The position numbers and the translations under genes are program-made. From contig JAPOVL010000035.1 of the NCBI GenBank assembly GCA_026708115.1, forward strand, positions 62,001 through 126,000: DNA of 64,000 nt, in the 5' to 3' direction. The notes under the pieces are model-generated. The model ran no database searches. It was given only the letters and a program-made list of their open reading frames with translations, and was not told the origin of the DNA. Positions 19,201 through 26,101 of this stretch are shown piece after piece. Source of the stretch: Chloroflexota bacterium (lineage in GTDB: Bacteria; Chloroflexota; Anaerolineae; Aggregatilineales; Phototrophicaceae). Each line of letters starts with the position of its first letter. The stretch's first letter is position 1.

Positions 19201-19483
19201 CGAAGTCGAAAAGGAACTGATGATCCCGGATACGCGGCCGGGCTGGCCGGATGCGATGAATAACGGCGACCGTCTGGCGGAGCAGATGAAGAACCTGACC
19301 TTTAATGTGGCGCTGGGGGATTACAAGCCGACGGACTATGAATACGGCGCCTACCAAGAGATCGCGGGGGACATTGACGGCGCTGTCGGCAGATTCCATG
19401 ACATCGTCGAGGGCAACCTGGCGGAATTCAACACTATGCTGGGCAACGCCGGCTTTGGGCTGGTCGCGCTCAAGGTGGAGTAG
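16226..19483 (+). CDS. Large sortilin/VPS10-like beta-propeller protein
   Basis: A 1085-residue protein. Residues 1 to about 700 form repeated Asp-box blades (WKTTDAGQYWENI, YKSTDAGRSWTHL, YRSKDGGASWEQV, WRSLDGGDSWENI, YKTTDYGESWSLI), typical of the sortilin N-terminal domain and often labelled glycosyl hydrolase. ATHGRSFWILDDL closes the propeller. A C-terminal region has a Ser/Arg-rich beta domain and a helical end (KVSATHKVINQMRDVRAQLKG). No signal peptide is seen. AAAGGACAT precedes the ATG. At about residue 716-740 the protein contains LNPSLNPSPKHQGGTSTP, encoded by a copy of an intergenic repeat inserted in frame. Function unknown. Confidence 0.87.
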   Translation: MTPSKYDGLAEFRCIGPFRGGRVVAVAGDPRDPNVFYFGGVCGGVWKTTDAGQYWENISDGYFTASSVGALEVAPADPNVIYAGTGETTIRIDVSIGDGVYKSTDAGRSWTHLGMKETRQIAKIRTHPENADLVYMAAFGHAFGRNAERGVYRSKDGGASWEQVLHVSEAAGAIDLSIDKNNPRIIYAAFWEAYRNFWQISSGGEDSGIWRSLDGGDSWENISRKKGLPEGLLGKIGLAASPAQSGRVWAIIENQPDGGIYRSDDYGETWVVGSKDNRLISRAWYYMHLTADPLDANTVYINNLNFWKSTDGGHNFSEITTPHGDDHDLWIHPSNNQVMIHGNDGGACVSLNGGLTFSSIYNQPTAQFYHLDVDSNDPYYVYGTQQDNSSLRVPSRSRYSSIMWDDCDIAGSGESGYIAVHPDDPNIVYVGAVGSSPGGGNCLQRYDHRTQQIRLISTWPRSSTGLGAGADKYRFAWTYPIVFSPHDSGTIYIGGNQILKTTDEGQSWQEISPDLTKADPETLKPSGGPINRDAVGAEHFATVYTLAESPHEAGVIWAGSDDGLLHITRDGGGEWSEITPPDLGDWAMFNMIEPSPHDAATAYVTATRYKNDDYAPYVYKTTDYGESWSLITAGIADDHFCRAIREDPKREGLLYLGTEFGLYISFDGGETWERFQLNLPVSPIYDMKVKGSDLVIATHGRSFWILDDLTVLHQLNPSLNPSPKHQGGTSTPSGEAGSAVCLLKPRAVERHLPKVFDGLFESGDGKQYMSTLGAVAPYLVEETPEHGRKETWLDSGVNPPKGAVITYYLREKPESTISLRIDDADGNEVKTFKSLHADEEEKAAGKNNGRADDDAPKELRIPSRAGWNRFVWDLRYPDARKVIPHNDNQQGFIKGPHAAPGAYRATLRVGEAEQSVSFELRKEAGVAASNADLKEQFDLLMTIRDKVSATHKVINQMRDVRAQLKGWRERIAGLDSAAGIIDAAKALEEQVLEVEKELMIPDTRPGWPDAMNNGDRLAEQMKNLTFNVALGDYKPTDYEYGAYQEIAGDIDGAVGRFHDIVEGNLAEFNTMLGNAGFGLVALKVE
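18371..18431. repeat. Intergenic C/G-run repeat inserted in frame inside a coding sequence
   Basis: Within the large propeller gene, 24 bases at 18386-18409 (CCCTCCCCGAAG then CATCAGGGAGGG) are identical to 26031-26054 in a non-coding region. The insertion keeps the reading frame and lies in the linker after the propeller. Confidence 0.7.
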
Positions 19484-19647
19484 ATGCATTGGCCCCACCC
19501 CCAAACCCCCTGCCCAATAAAGAGGGAGGGGGCCTATAATTTTAGACGAGCCACTATTTGGCTCCCCTTCCCCCTTTGTCGGAAGCATCCCCCGTGGGGC
19601 GGTGGAGCGAGGGGGCCTAGGGGCCGGGGGTCGGGGAGTTAGCGGCC
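19484..19647. repeat. Intergenic region made mostly of C/G-run repeat sequence
   Basis: Two divergent copies of the C/G-run repeat are present, with CCCCACCCCCAAACCCCC, GAGGGAGGGGGCC, GGCTCCCCTTCCCCCTTTGT and GGGGCGGTGGAGCGAGGGGG as recognisable parts. The last portion, GGGGGTCGGGGAG, lies where the ribosome-binding site of the MFS gene should be. Confidence 0.55.
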
Positions 19648-20943
19648 GTGAAACGCTCTCGCCCATTCCTCCTGTTGATGCTGGCGGACTTCCTGGCCAG
19701 GTCCGGCTATCAGATGGGCAAGACGCCGCTGCTGCCCATTTTCGCTGACGCGCTGGGCGCGTCCGGCGCTTTCCTCGGCGCGATCGTATCCGTATCCACC
19801 ATCACGGGACTGGTGCTGAAGCCCTTCTTCGGCATTCTGTCCGATCGCGGCGGCCGGCGCGTCTGGCTTTTGATCGGCACCTGTTTCTTCGCCTTCATGC
19901 CCTTTTGCTACGGCTTTATCAGCAGTACTGAGCAACTGCTCGCCCTCCGCCTGGTACACGGTTTGGCGACAGCGATCTATGGCCCAGTAACCCTGGCCTA
20001 CATTGCCGAACTTTCGCGCGGGGATCGGGTTCGCGCAACGTCGCTAGGTCGCGCAGGGTCGCTAGGTCGCGTAGGGTCGCGTAGACACAGACCCGCCGAC
20101 ACTGACCGGCGACACAGACCCGCCGACACCGGCCCGTCGGTCGCCGAAGACATCGGCTGGTTCCAGATGGCGCGCAGCGGCGGTTACATCCTTGGTCCGG
20201 CGCTGGCGGGCGTGCTGTTAACCGTGATGGATCCGGCGGCTGTCTTCACGGTGATCGGCTTGATCAGCTGCGCCGTCTTTGTGCCGGTGCTGGGTCTGCC
20301 GGATACCCGTCCCGAGAAGATGCACAAGCGCAAGCCCCTGCTGCAACACGTCCGCAACGCCATTCGCGACGGGGGACGTACGCCGGCCATCTGGTTGACC
20401 GGTACCCTGGAATCTATCACCTTTGTCGCTCTGTACACGCTCAAAGCCTTCTTGCCGATATACGCGCTCGACGCCGGCGTGAGCGCCGCGCTGGTTGGTA
20501 CATTCTTCAGCTTGCAGGAGGCGGTTCACGTGATCGCCAAACCGTATTGCGGTCGCTTGGGCGATCGCTTGGGCTACCTGACAAGCATCAGCCTGGGCAT
20601 GCTGACGCTGGCCGCGTCGCTGCCGCTGGTGCATGTGCTGGACGCCGGCGCAGCCTTCCTGACGCCCGCGCTGATGATGGGTCTGGCGCAAGCGCTGATC
20701 TTCCCGGCGGCCATCGCCCTGGTCTCCGACCGGATCAGTCCCGAACACCTGGGCGCGGGCATGGGTCTGATCGGCATGATGCAGAACTTCGGCAAGGTCG
20801 CGGGTCCGATCCTGGGCGGGCTGGCGATTCAAGCGCTGGGCTACGAAGCGACTTTGCTGAGTTTGAGCGCGCTGCTTGCCCTGGGCACGCTGGTGATTTG
20901 GGTGGTCTATCTGCCGCGCAGGCGGCTCGGCACAGAGCCTTGA
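19648..20943 (+). CDS. Major facilitator superfamily transporter with an in-frame repeat insertion
   Basis: A 431-residue membrane protein with about 12 hydrophobic segments. Motif A of MFS, GILSDRGGRRVWLL, lies in the TM2-TM3 loop, and GRLGDRLGYLTS is its counterpart in the second half. GTG is the likely start, behind GGGGAG. Residues about 127-170, in the cytoplasmic TM4-TM5 loop, consist of Arg-rich repeats (SLGRAGSLGRVGSRRHRPADT) encoded by tandem 18-bp and 27-bp units. Relatives have only a few residues here (SRG...GW). Because both unit lengths are multiples of three the frame is kept. Substrate unknown; sugar or drug efflux are both possible. Confidence 0.85.
   Translation: MKRSRPFLLLMLADFLARSGYQMGKTPLLPIFADALGASGAFLGAIVSVSTITGLVLKPFFGILSDRGGRRVWLLIGTCFFAFMPFCYGFISSTEQLLALRLVHGLATAIYGPVTLAYIAELSRGDRVRATSLGRAGSLGRVGSRRHRPADTDRRHRPADTGPSVAEDIGWFQMARSGGYILGPALAGVLLTVMDPAAVFTVIGLISCAVFVPVLGLPDTRPEKMHKRKPLLQHVRNAIRDGGRTPAIWLTGTLESITFVALYTLKAFLPIYALDAGVSAALVGTFFSLQEAVHVIAKPYCGRLGDRLGYLTSISLGMLTLAASLPLVHVLDAGAAFLTPALMMGLAQALIFPAAIALVSDRISPEHLGAGMGLIGMMQNFGKVAGPILGGLAIQALGYEATLLSLSALLALGTLVIWVVYLPRRRLGTEP
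20041..20137. repeat. Two kinds of tandem repeat inside the MFS gene
   Basis: Two copies of an 18-bp unit TCGCTAGGTCGCGYAGGG (20041-20058, 20059-20076) are followed by two 27-bp units beginning GACACAGACCCGCCGACAC (20084-20110, 20111-20137). The junction GGGTCGCGTAGACACAGACC (20074-20093) recurs with one mismatch, inverted, in the hairpin at 31151-31170. Confidence 0.8.
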
Positions 20944-20975
20944 AACCGGCTGATCTGGCAAAGATGTGTACAGAC

Positions 20976-21004
20976 TTGATTGTCGTATGCTATGCTGTGA
21001 CAAT
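20976..21004 (+). promoter_or_regulatory. Possible promoter of the pentapeptide-repeat/vapC pair
   Basis: TTGATT and GACAAT are spaced 17 bases apart and end 35 bases before the ATG. The -10 element is only a partial match. Confidence 0.35.
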
Positions 21005-21039
21005 AGACAAGACAAACTTTCATAGGACCAGTAATTAAC

Positions 21040-21651
21040 ATGTCGCAGCAACGTGAAAACTCGGAAATCTACAATCGCGGCGGTGGATTGCTGCGCGCGG
21101 ACTTGAGTGGCGCTGGCCTGGAAGGCGCCTGTTTGTATCGCGCGAATCTGGCGGGGGCGATCCTAGATGGCGCGAATTTGCGGGGTAGCGACCTGCAAGG
21201 CGCTAATCTGAGAAAAGCGAGCTTGTACGAAGCGGATCTAAAAGGCGCGAAACTTGGCGGCGCGAACTTGGGCCTGTCAGATTTGCGTCGTGCTCGCCTG
21301 GAAGAGACTGCACTGATTCGCGCCAACCTGAACCAAGCAAACTTGCTGGGCGCAAGCCTGGTCGGTGCTCGCTTGGATCATGCGGATCTGACGTCAGTGA
21401 TTCTCCCCGATGGCGCGCGATACGCAGAAGGCGTATGTACAGAGCGGTACACAGACAAAAATCATCCCGATTTCGATACCACATTAGCCCTGATTGAAGA
21501 TCTCGGCAAAGACGCCGGCAATCTGCCCCCGCCCGAGACTGAAGCTGGAGTATACCGAGAATTGCCCTGGAAGCAATTTGTGGAACAGACCTATGGCAGT
21601 CTGGCCGATAACCCGGTCGGGTTACAAGAATACGAGGATCCGCTTGAATGA
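21040..21651 (+). CDS. Pentapeptide-repeat protein with antitoxin-like C-terminal tail, coupled to vapC
   Basis: Residues about 10-128 of this 203-residue protein are pentapeptide repeats of the A(D/N)LxG type (LRGSDLQGANLRKASLYEAD), which should fold as a right-handed quadrilateral beta helix. The remaining 75 residues are different: LALIEDLGKDAGNLPPPETE, then LPWKQFVEQTYGSLADNPVG and a short acidic end. A W-x-x-F-x-x-x-TYGSLADxP pattern is what I associate with C-terminal toxin-binding tails of small VapB-type antitoxins in Cyanobacteria and Chloroflexota. Its stop overlaps the vapC start (ATGA), the normal antitoxin position. I infer that it is the antitoxin, with the pentapeptide helix replacing the usual DNA-binding domain. 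Confidence 0.75.
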   Translation: MSQQRENSEIYNRGGGLLRADLSGAGLEGACLYRANLAGAILDGANLRGSDLQGANLRKASLYEADLKGAKLGGANLGLSDLRRARLEETALIRANLNQANLLGASLVGARLDHADLTSVILPDGARYAEGVCTERYTDKNHPDFDTTLALIEDLGKDAGNLPPPETEAGVYRELPWKQFVEQTYGSLADNPVGLQEYEDPLE

Positions 21652-22052
21652 GATATCTGCTCGATACCAATACTTGCATAACCTACATCAACGGGCGAGC
21701 GCCACAGCTGCGGAACTTCATGGATGCGCAATCATATGCGGATATCGCGGTTAGCGCGATCACCAAGGGCGAAATGTATTATGGTTCCGCCAAGAGTCAA
21801 ACACCTGAGCGTTCCCGCGCTATACAAGACGCGTTCTTGCGCCACTTTGATAGTTTGCCCTTTGATGACGCGGCCGCTGATGAGTACGGCAGCATACGCG
21901 CTTACCTCGAGCGACGCGGTACGCCCATTGGCTGGCACGACATGTTGATCGCCGCGATTGCGAGAGTAAATGGACTGATCGTCGTGACACACAACACAAG
22001 AGAATTTGAACGCGTTCCCGGTCTAAATGTTGAAGACTGGGAAGTCGAATGA
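21648..22052 (+). CDS. vapC: VapC-type PIN-domain toxin (putative ribonuclease)
   Basis: A 134-residue PIN-domain protein beginning RYLLDTNTCITYI. The conserved acidic residues are at D6, E42 (AITKGEMYYG), and D98 (GWHDMLIAAIA), followed by VTHNTREF with N116 in place of the common aspartate, as in many VapC proteins. These residues bind the metal ion used to cut RNA; VapC toxins cut tRNA or rRNA. Start and upstream stop overlap by four bases, so it is translated together with the pentapeptide-repeat protein. It lies convergent to the propeller gene, 27 bases away. Confidence 0.9.
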   Translation: MRYLLDTNTCITYINGRAPQLRNFMDAQSYADIAVSAITKGEMYYGSAKSQTPERSRAIQDAFLRHFDSLPFDDAAADEYGSIRAYLERRGTPIGWHDMLIAAIARVNGLIVVTHNTREFERVPGLNVEDWEVE

Positions 22053-22079
22053 GTGATTTCAAGGCTACTCGCTCGCTCC

Positions 22080-23051
22080 TCACACCCAACAGCCGTTAAC
22101 CACCTCGCCGCGGATGTTCACCACCCGCCGAATACCGCCCCCATTGGCATCCATGACCATCAACTGATTAAAACCCGGGTAGGACGAGGGCGCGAGAAAG
22201 CTGATCCGCCGGCTGTCAGGCGACCAGCGCGGACCGGAAATACCGCCCCGATGATGGCTGAGCCGCGTCAGGTCGCCCCCATCCGGGCGCAGCTTGTAGA
22301 GTTGTCCGCCGATAACCACGGCAATCCACTGGCGGTCAGGTGACCAGTCGATATCAGTCAGCGCCAGCGGCGTATCGAAGATGACGCGCTGGCCGCGCCC
22401 GTCAGCCGCCGCAATCGCGAGCGAATAGGAGAGGCGCGCGTCAGGCGCATGTTTGACAACGATGTATGCAATGCCGTCGCCAGCCGGCGACCAAACCGGC
22501 GAAACAAGCGAGCGCTCCGCGCTCGGCGACTTTATGGTCCTGTACTCACGGCTGGCAAGATCGCCGCTGACCAAACCAAAACGTGGCTGCGGGAATACCT
22601 GAAATCGGCGCGAAACGATGACCCCGATGCCGTCAGGCGCCAGCGCAATCTGCTCCAGCGACGTGAGCAACTCCCCGGCGGCCGGTCGATCCAGATGCAG
22701 CTTCGAGCCATCAAGCAAGGCATGGTAGAAGCCGTTGAGATCGTGGCGCCCGCTGGCAATCACGAGCGACTGCGATGCCGCATGGCAATCTATGTCCGAG
22801 ATGCGAAGATAGCCCTCGCCATGCGGGATCGAGCCGAGGATGCGCTTCATGCCGCTGCCATCCACACCGATGCGATAGACAGAATTGGATTCGCGCCCGG
22901 CGTCGATCGCGTCTGAATCCGAGACGAAGAGCAGTTGCCCCTCCGCCGAACGCGAAACGCCAGTCCCGATTTGATCCATCCACAAGATCGATGTCACGAC
23001 GATCAAATAGAGCGTGACGATGTCTTTGCGTAGTTTGGCGCTGCCCCGCAT
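22080..23051 (-). CDS. Membrane-anchored TolB/PD40-type beta-propeller protein
   Basis: A 323-residue protein with one N-terminal hydrophobic segment (IVTLYLIVVTSILWM) that anchors or exports it. It is followed by WD40-like PD40 repeats such as PVWSPAGDGIAYIV, IDWSPDRQWIAVVI and PRWSPDSRRISFLAP. These repeats form a TolB-like propeller used for protein contacts. AGGATCGACG precedes the ATG, which lies 17 bases after the stop of the alcohol dehydrogenase gene, so the two may share a transcript although their roles have no obvious link. A related but broken gene lies near 55 kb. Confidence 0.75.
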   Translation of the reverse strand: MRGSAKLRKDIVTLYLIVVTSILWMDQIGTGVSRSAEGQLLFVSDSDAIDAGRESNSVYRIGVDGSGMKRILGSIPHGEGYLRISDIDCHAASQSLVIASGRHDLNGFYHALLDGSKLHLDRPAAGELLTSLEQIALAPDGIGVIVSRRFQVFPQPRFGLVSGDLASREYRTIKSPSAERSLVSPVWSPAGDGIAYIVVKHAPDARLSYSLAIAAADGRGQRVIFDTPLALTDIDWSPDRQWIAVVIGGQLYKLRPDGGDLTRLSHHRGGISGPRWSPDSRRISFLAPSSYPGFNQLMVMDANGGGIRRVVNIRGEVVNGCWV

Positions 23052-23068
23052 CGTCGATCCTGTTCGCG

Positions 23069-24223
23069 CTACAGCGCCTCAACCAGAATGGCTTTCAACT
23101 CCCCATGCGTGAGCGGCAGGGGATTGCCCTTCATGCTGCTCGAAACGGCCGATTTCTCGACAATGACGTCGAAGTCCTTTTCCTCGATGCCGTAAGCGCC
23201 CAGCCCGGGAATCGCGAAGATCGCGCTGGTTTTCTCGATCCAGTCCATAGCGTCCTCCGCGCTGGCGGCGCGGTCGAACAAGATGAACTGCGCGGCATAT
23301 TCATAGCGCCTCAATGTCGGGTTATCCGGCTGGCGCTGTGCCAGCGCTTTGATATTGGCCTTGATTACCGGCGGCAGCAGCGTCGCGCAGATGGCGCCAT
23401 GCGGCGCATTGTACATCCCGCCCAGCACGCCCGCGAAGCCATGCACCGCGCCGAGCTTGGCATTGGCCAGCGCCAAGCCGCCCAGCAAGCTGGTCAGCGC
23501 CATATCGGTTCGCGCGGCGGCGTTGTCCGGTTCGGCATAGACCCGGCGCAAGGAACGTCCGGCCCGGCGCAGTCCCTCGACGCAGAGACCGTCGGTGAGT
23601 GGATTAGCCTGGCAGGAGACATAGGGTTCCAGCACTTGGGCCAGGGCGTCCATGCCCGTGCTGGCGGTCACCGAGGGCGGCATCGAATGGGTCAGCAGCG
23701 GATCCACCAAGGCGATATCGGCCAGCATGCGATTGTCGCGCAGGCTCACTTTGACGCGATGTTCATACGAAGCCAGCACCGCGTTCTTCGTCACCTCGGC
23801 GCCGGTACCGGCCGTGGTTGGCAAGGCGACAAATGGCAAAGGCGCCTCCTGCAACTTCTGTCCTTTGCCGATCACCTCGAGGTAATCGAGCGCATCGCCG
23901 TCGTTGGGGATGAGCGCGGCTGTCGCCTTGCCGCAATCGATGACGCTGCCGCCGCCGATGCTGATGACCAGGTCGCAGCCGGCGGACAGCGCCCTTTCCA
24001 CCGCGCGATTGACCATATCCACGCTCGGTTCGCCCGTCACCGGGAAGAGCGTATGCCGCAGTCCCGCTCCCTTGAGCGAGTGGATCAGATCGCCAAGTCG
24101 CTCGGGTTGGTCGTCCGTGAAGAGCAGCGCATGGCTGCCCAGGTCCCCCGCCAGCGAGGCCAGTTGACTGGCGCAGCCATCGCCAAAGATGATGCGCGCG
24201 GCCGTGGCAAATTCAAAGCCCAT
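23069..24223 (-). CDS. Iron-containing (group III) alcohol dehydrogenase
   Basis: A 384-residue enzyme. It has the NAD-binding GGGSVIDCGKA block, the PTTAGTGAEVTKNAV block and a metal-binding region. STGMDALAQVLEPYVS replaces the usual GMDALTHAIE, so the first histidine ligand is glutamine, as in a well-populated subgroup annotated only as Fe-ADH. The later histidines VHGFAGVLGG and APHGAICA are present. AAGGGAAGGGC gives a strong ribosome-binding site. It is divergent from the class II aldolase and PfkB kinase genes, suggesting a three-step handling of a small sugar or lactaldehyde-like intermediate. The substrate cannot be set from sequence. Confidence 0.9.
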   Translation of the reverse strand: MGFEFATAARIIFGDGCASQLASLAGDLGSHALLFTDDQPERLGDLIHSLKGAGLRHTLFPVTGEPSVDMVNRAVERALSAGCDLVISIGGGSVIDCGKATAALIPNDGDALDYLEVIGKGQKLQEAPLPFVALPTTAGTGAEVTKNAVLASYEHRVKVSLRDNRMLADIALVDPLLTHSMPPSVTASTGMDALAQVLEPYVSCQANPLTDGLCVEGLRRAGRSLRRVYAEPDNAAARTDMALTSLLGGLALANAKLGAVHGFAGVLGGMYNAPHGAICATLLPPVIKANIKALAQRQPDNPTLRRYEYAAQFILFDRAASAEDAMDWIEKTSAIFAIPGLGAYGIEEKDFDVIVEKSAVSSSMKGNPLPLTHGELKAILVEAL

Positions 24224-24241
24224 GCCCTTCCCTTTCGATGA

Positions 24242-24269
24242 TTGTCATCCGCAGACCTGTCGCTATAAT
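24242..24269 (+). promoter_or_regulatory. Sigma70-type promoter of the aldolase-kinase operon
   Basis: TTGTCA and a perfect TATAAT are separated by 16 bases. The start point would fall about 25 bases before the ATG. Confidence 0.65.
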
Positions 24270-24301
24270 GGCATTATCTCGAAAAATGCGGGGTTTTGCG
24301 A

Positions 24302-24994
24302 ATGTTGCAAACTGAGATCGTTCTGACCGATGAAGTGCAAGCCGGGCGCGCTCTGGTGGCCCATATCGGGCGCGTGCTCTTCGACCGCCACCTGACTGAC
24401 GCCGGTGGGGGCAATATCAGCTTGCGCGTGGACGATGTTTATTGCATGTCGCCGACGCTCGCCGGGCAGATGCGCCAGTGGCAGTTGCACGCCGAAGATG
24501 TTCTGGTCGTCAGTCGACAGGGGGAGATCCTGGAAGGCGATGGCGGCCTGACGCGCGAGAGCGCCGTTCACTTCGGCCTGCACGACAACTTCAGCGAATA
24601 CGGCAGCGCCGTAATCCACGCCCATCCGCGCAACCTGATGGTCTTCGCCTGCGCCAACCGATCCATACCGCCGATCATGGAAGCCACGCGCAAATTCGGC
24701 GTCACGCCCGTCATCGAGTACGCGCCGGCGCACAGCCCCAAACTGGGCGAACGCATCGTCGCCACCATGCGCGGGCGCGAGGCGCGCATCGCTAAGCACG
24801 CCGCGGGAACCATCGCCCCCTGGCATGGCCTGTTCTTGATGGGCAAGAACCTGCAAGCCGCGCTGGACGCCGTCGAGCGCCTCGATACCAATGCCTACGT
24901 GATCATGATGTCGCAGCATTTGGGCGCCAGCCCCATGCTGCGCGAAGAAAGCGCGGACATGGAAGCGGCCATCGCCGGCTTCAGCGACGACTGA
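24302..24994 (+). CDS. Class II aldolase/adducin family protein
   Basis: A 230-residue zinc enzyme of the fuculose-phosphate aldolase type. GGGNISLRV (residues 35-43) forms the phosphate loop, E86 in LTRESAVHFGLH is in the position of the catalytic acid, and the zinc ligands are H106 and H108 (IHAHP) plus H175 (APWHGLFLMG). Members cleave sugar phosphates such as fuculose-1-P or ribulose-P, or act as epimerases. The stop lies five bases before the PfkB kinase start, so the kinase may supply the phosphorylated substrate. The ATG is preferred over an in-frame TTG two codons upstream. Confidence 0.87.
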   Translation: MLQTEIVLTDEVQAGRALVAHIGRVLFDRHLTDAGGGNISLRVDDVYCMSPTLAGQMRQWQLHAEDVLVVSRQGEILEGDGGLTRESAVHFGLHDNFSEYGSAVIHAHPRNLMVFACANRSIPPIMEATRKFGVTPVIEYAPAHSPKLGERIVATMRGREARIAKHAAGTIAPWHGLFLMGKNLQAALDAVERLDTNAYVIMMSQHLGASPMLREESADMEAAIAGFSDD

Positions 24995-24999
24995 TCCGG

Positions 25000-25932
25000 A
25001 TGATCGTCTCCCTGACACCCAATACCACGATTGATCTGACGGTATTCGTTCCCGAACTGATCACCGATACCACCCTACGCGCCACCCGCACGGTTTACAG
25101 CCTGGGCGGCAAACCGACCGACGCCTCGTGGATATTGGGCAGGATGGGGGTCGGCAGCCTGGCGCTGGGACTGGCGGCAGGCTCGGTCGGCGACAAAGTC
25201 AAGGAAATGCTGGAAGCCTATGGCGTCACGACGGATTTCGTCAGCGCCGAGGGCGAGACGCGCATCAACACCGTCATCATTGACGAAAGCACAGGCGAAC
25301 ATACGACCATCACCTCCGCCTCCATGTTCGTCAAGCCGCGCCATCTTGACGCCATGCGTCTGCGCTACGGACGAGCGCTCAAGTCGGCTACGGTGGTCAT
25401 CACCGGCGGCTCCTTGCCCCCCGGCATGGAACCCGAGTTCTACGTCGAAGCCATCAATATGGCGCGCGCACAGGGCGTTCCCCTAATCTTTGACGCCTCG
25501 CAGCCCAATCTGGAGGTCGGTCTGGAAGCCAAACCGACCTTTATCAAGCCCAACAACCACGAGCTGTCCGCCCTGGTCGGCCATAAGCTGGATTCGACGG
25601 AAGCGCTGTACGCCGCGGGCAGCGACATCCTGGCGCGTTACGGCACGGAAGTCGTCATTTCACGGGGCAAGAACGGCGTGCTGGCAGTCCTGCGGGAGGG
25701 CAGTTATCGCATCCCGCCGATCCCGGTCCCTGTCAGCAGCCCGGCGGGCGCGGGGGACGCGCTGCTGGCGGGTTTGGCGCATGCCATTCATCATAGGAAG
25801 CCAATAGAAGACGGCTTGCGGCTGGGGGTCGCCGCGGCGACGGCCGTCTGCCTGCAGCCGGGCACCGCCGCCTACGAGGTCGCGGATATGCGCCGCTTCT
25901 TGCCTCAAGTGGAGTTGATCCCGTACCCTTGA
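25000..25932 (+). CDS. PfkB family carbohydrate kinase (1-phosphofructokinase/tagatose-6-phosphate kinase type)
   Basis: A 310-residue sugar kinase. It begins MIVSLTPNTTIDLTVFVPEL, as FruK/LacC-type enzymes do, has the YSLGGKPTDASWILGRMG substrate region, FIKPNNHELSALVG, and the C-terminal SPAGAGDALLAGLAHAI motif whose aspartate (about residue 252) is the catalytic base. It lies five bases after the class II aldolase gene. This suggests kinase then aldolase action on a ketose, giving triose-level products that the divergent alcohol dehydrogenase could reduce or oxidise. The pathway is inferred from neighbours only. Confidence 0.87.
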   Translation: MIVSLTPNTTIDLTVFVPELITDTTLRATRTVYSLGGKPTDASWILGRMGVGSLALGLAAGSVGDKVKEMLEAYGVTTDFVSAEGETRINTVIIDESTGEHTTITSASMFVKPRHLDAMRLRYGRALKSATVVITGGSLPPGMEPEFYVEAINMARAQGVPLIFDASQPNLEVGLEAKPTFIKPNNHELSALVGHKLDSTEALYAAGSDILARYGTEVVISRGKNGVLAVLREGSYRIPPIPVPVSSPAGAGDALLAGLAHAIHHRKPIEDGLRLGVAAATAVCLQPGTAAYEVADMRRFLPQVELIPYP

Positions 25933-26017
25933 GCGTGGGCCAAGAGAAATGGCAACTGCCGGCGGGACGATCTAAGTACCAAGCAAGCAATGGAAGCTCT
26001 GAATGCCGCTTTTCTAA

Positions 26018-26055
26018 CCCCTCCCCCAGCCCCTCCCCGAAGCATCAGGGAGGGG
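26018..26055. repeat. C/G-run dispersed repeat after the kinase gene
   Basis: CCCCTCCCCGAAGCATCAGGG in part, followed by AGGGGAG, forms a hairpin between the convergent kinase and GH172 genes. It shares an exact 24-base core with the copy inside the large propeller gene. Confidence 0.65.
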
Positions 26056-26101
26056 AGTTGAGTCGTCAAGTTATGCGATTGTTTGCACAACTAACTTGAT
26101 A

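Noticed and set aside
20041..20137. Tandem units considered as a CRISPR array
   Set aside because: The units are adjacent with no spacers, lie inside a reading frame, and no cas gene is present.
20941..20952. TGAAACCGGCTG resembling half of the LacI operator
   Set aside because: Only the left half matches, it lies over the stop codon of the MFS gene, and no transporter operon follows. Chance is the better explanation.
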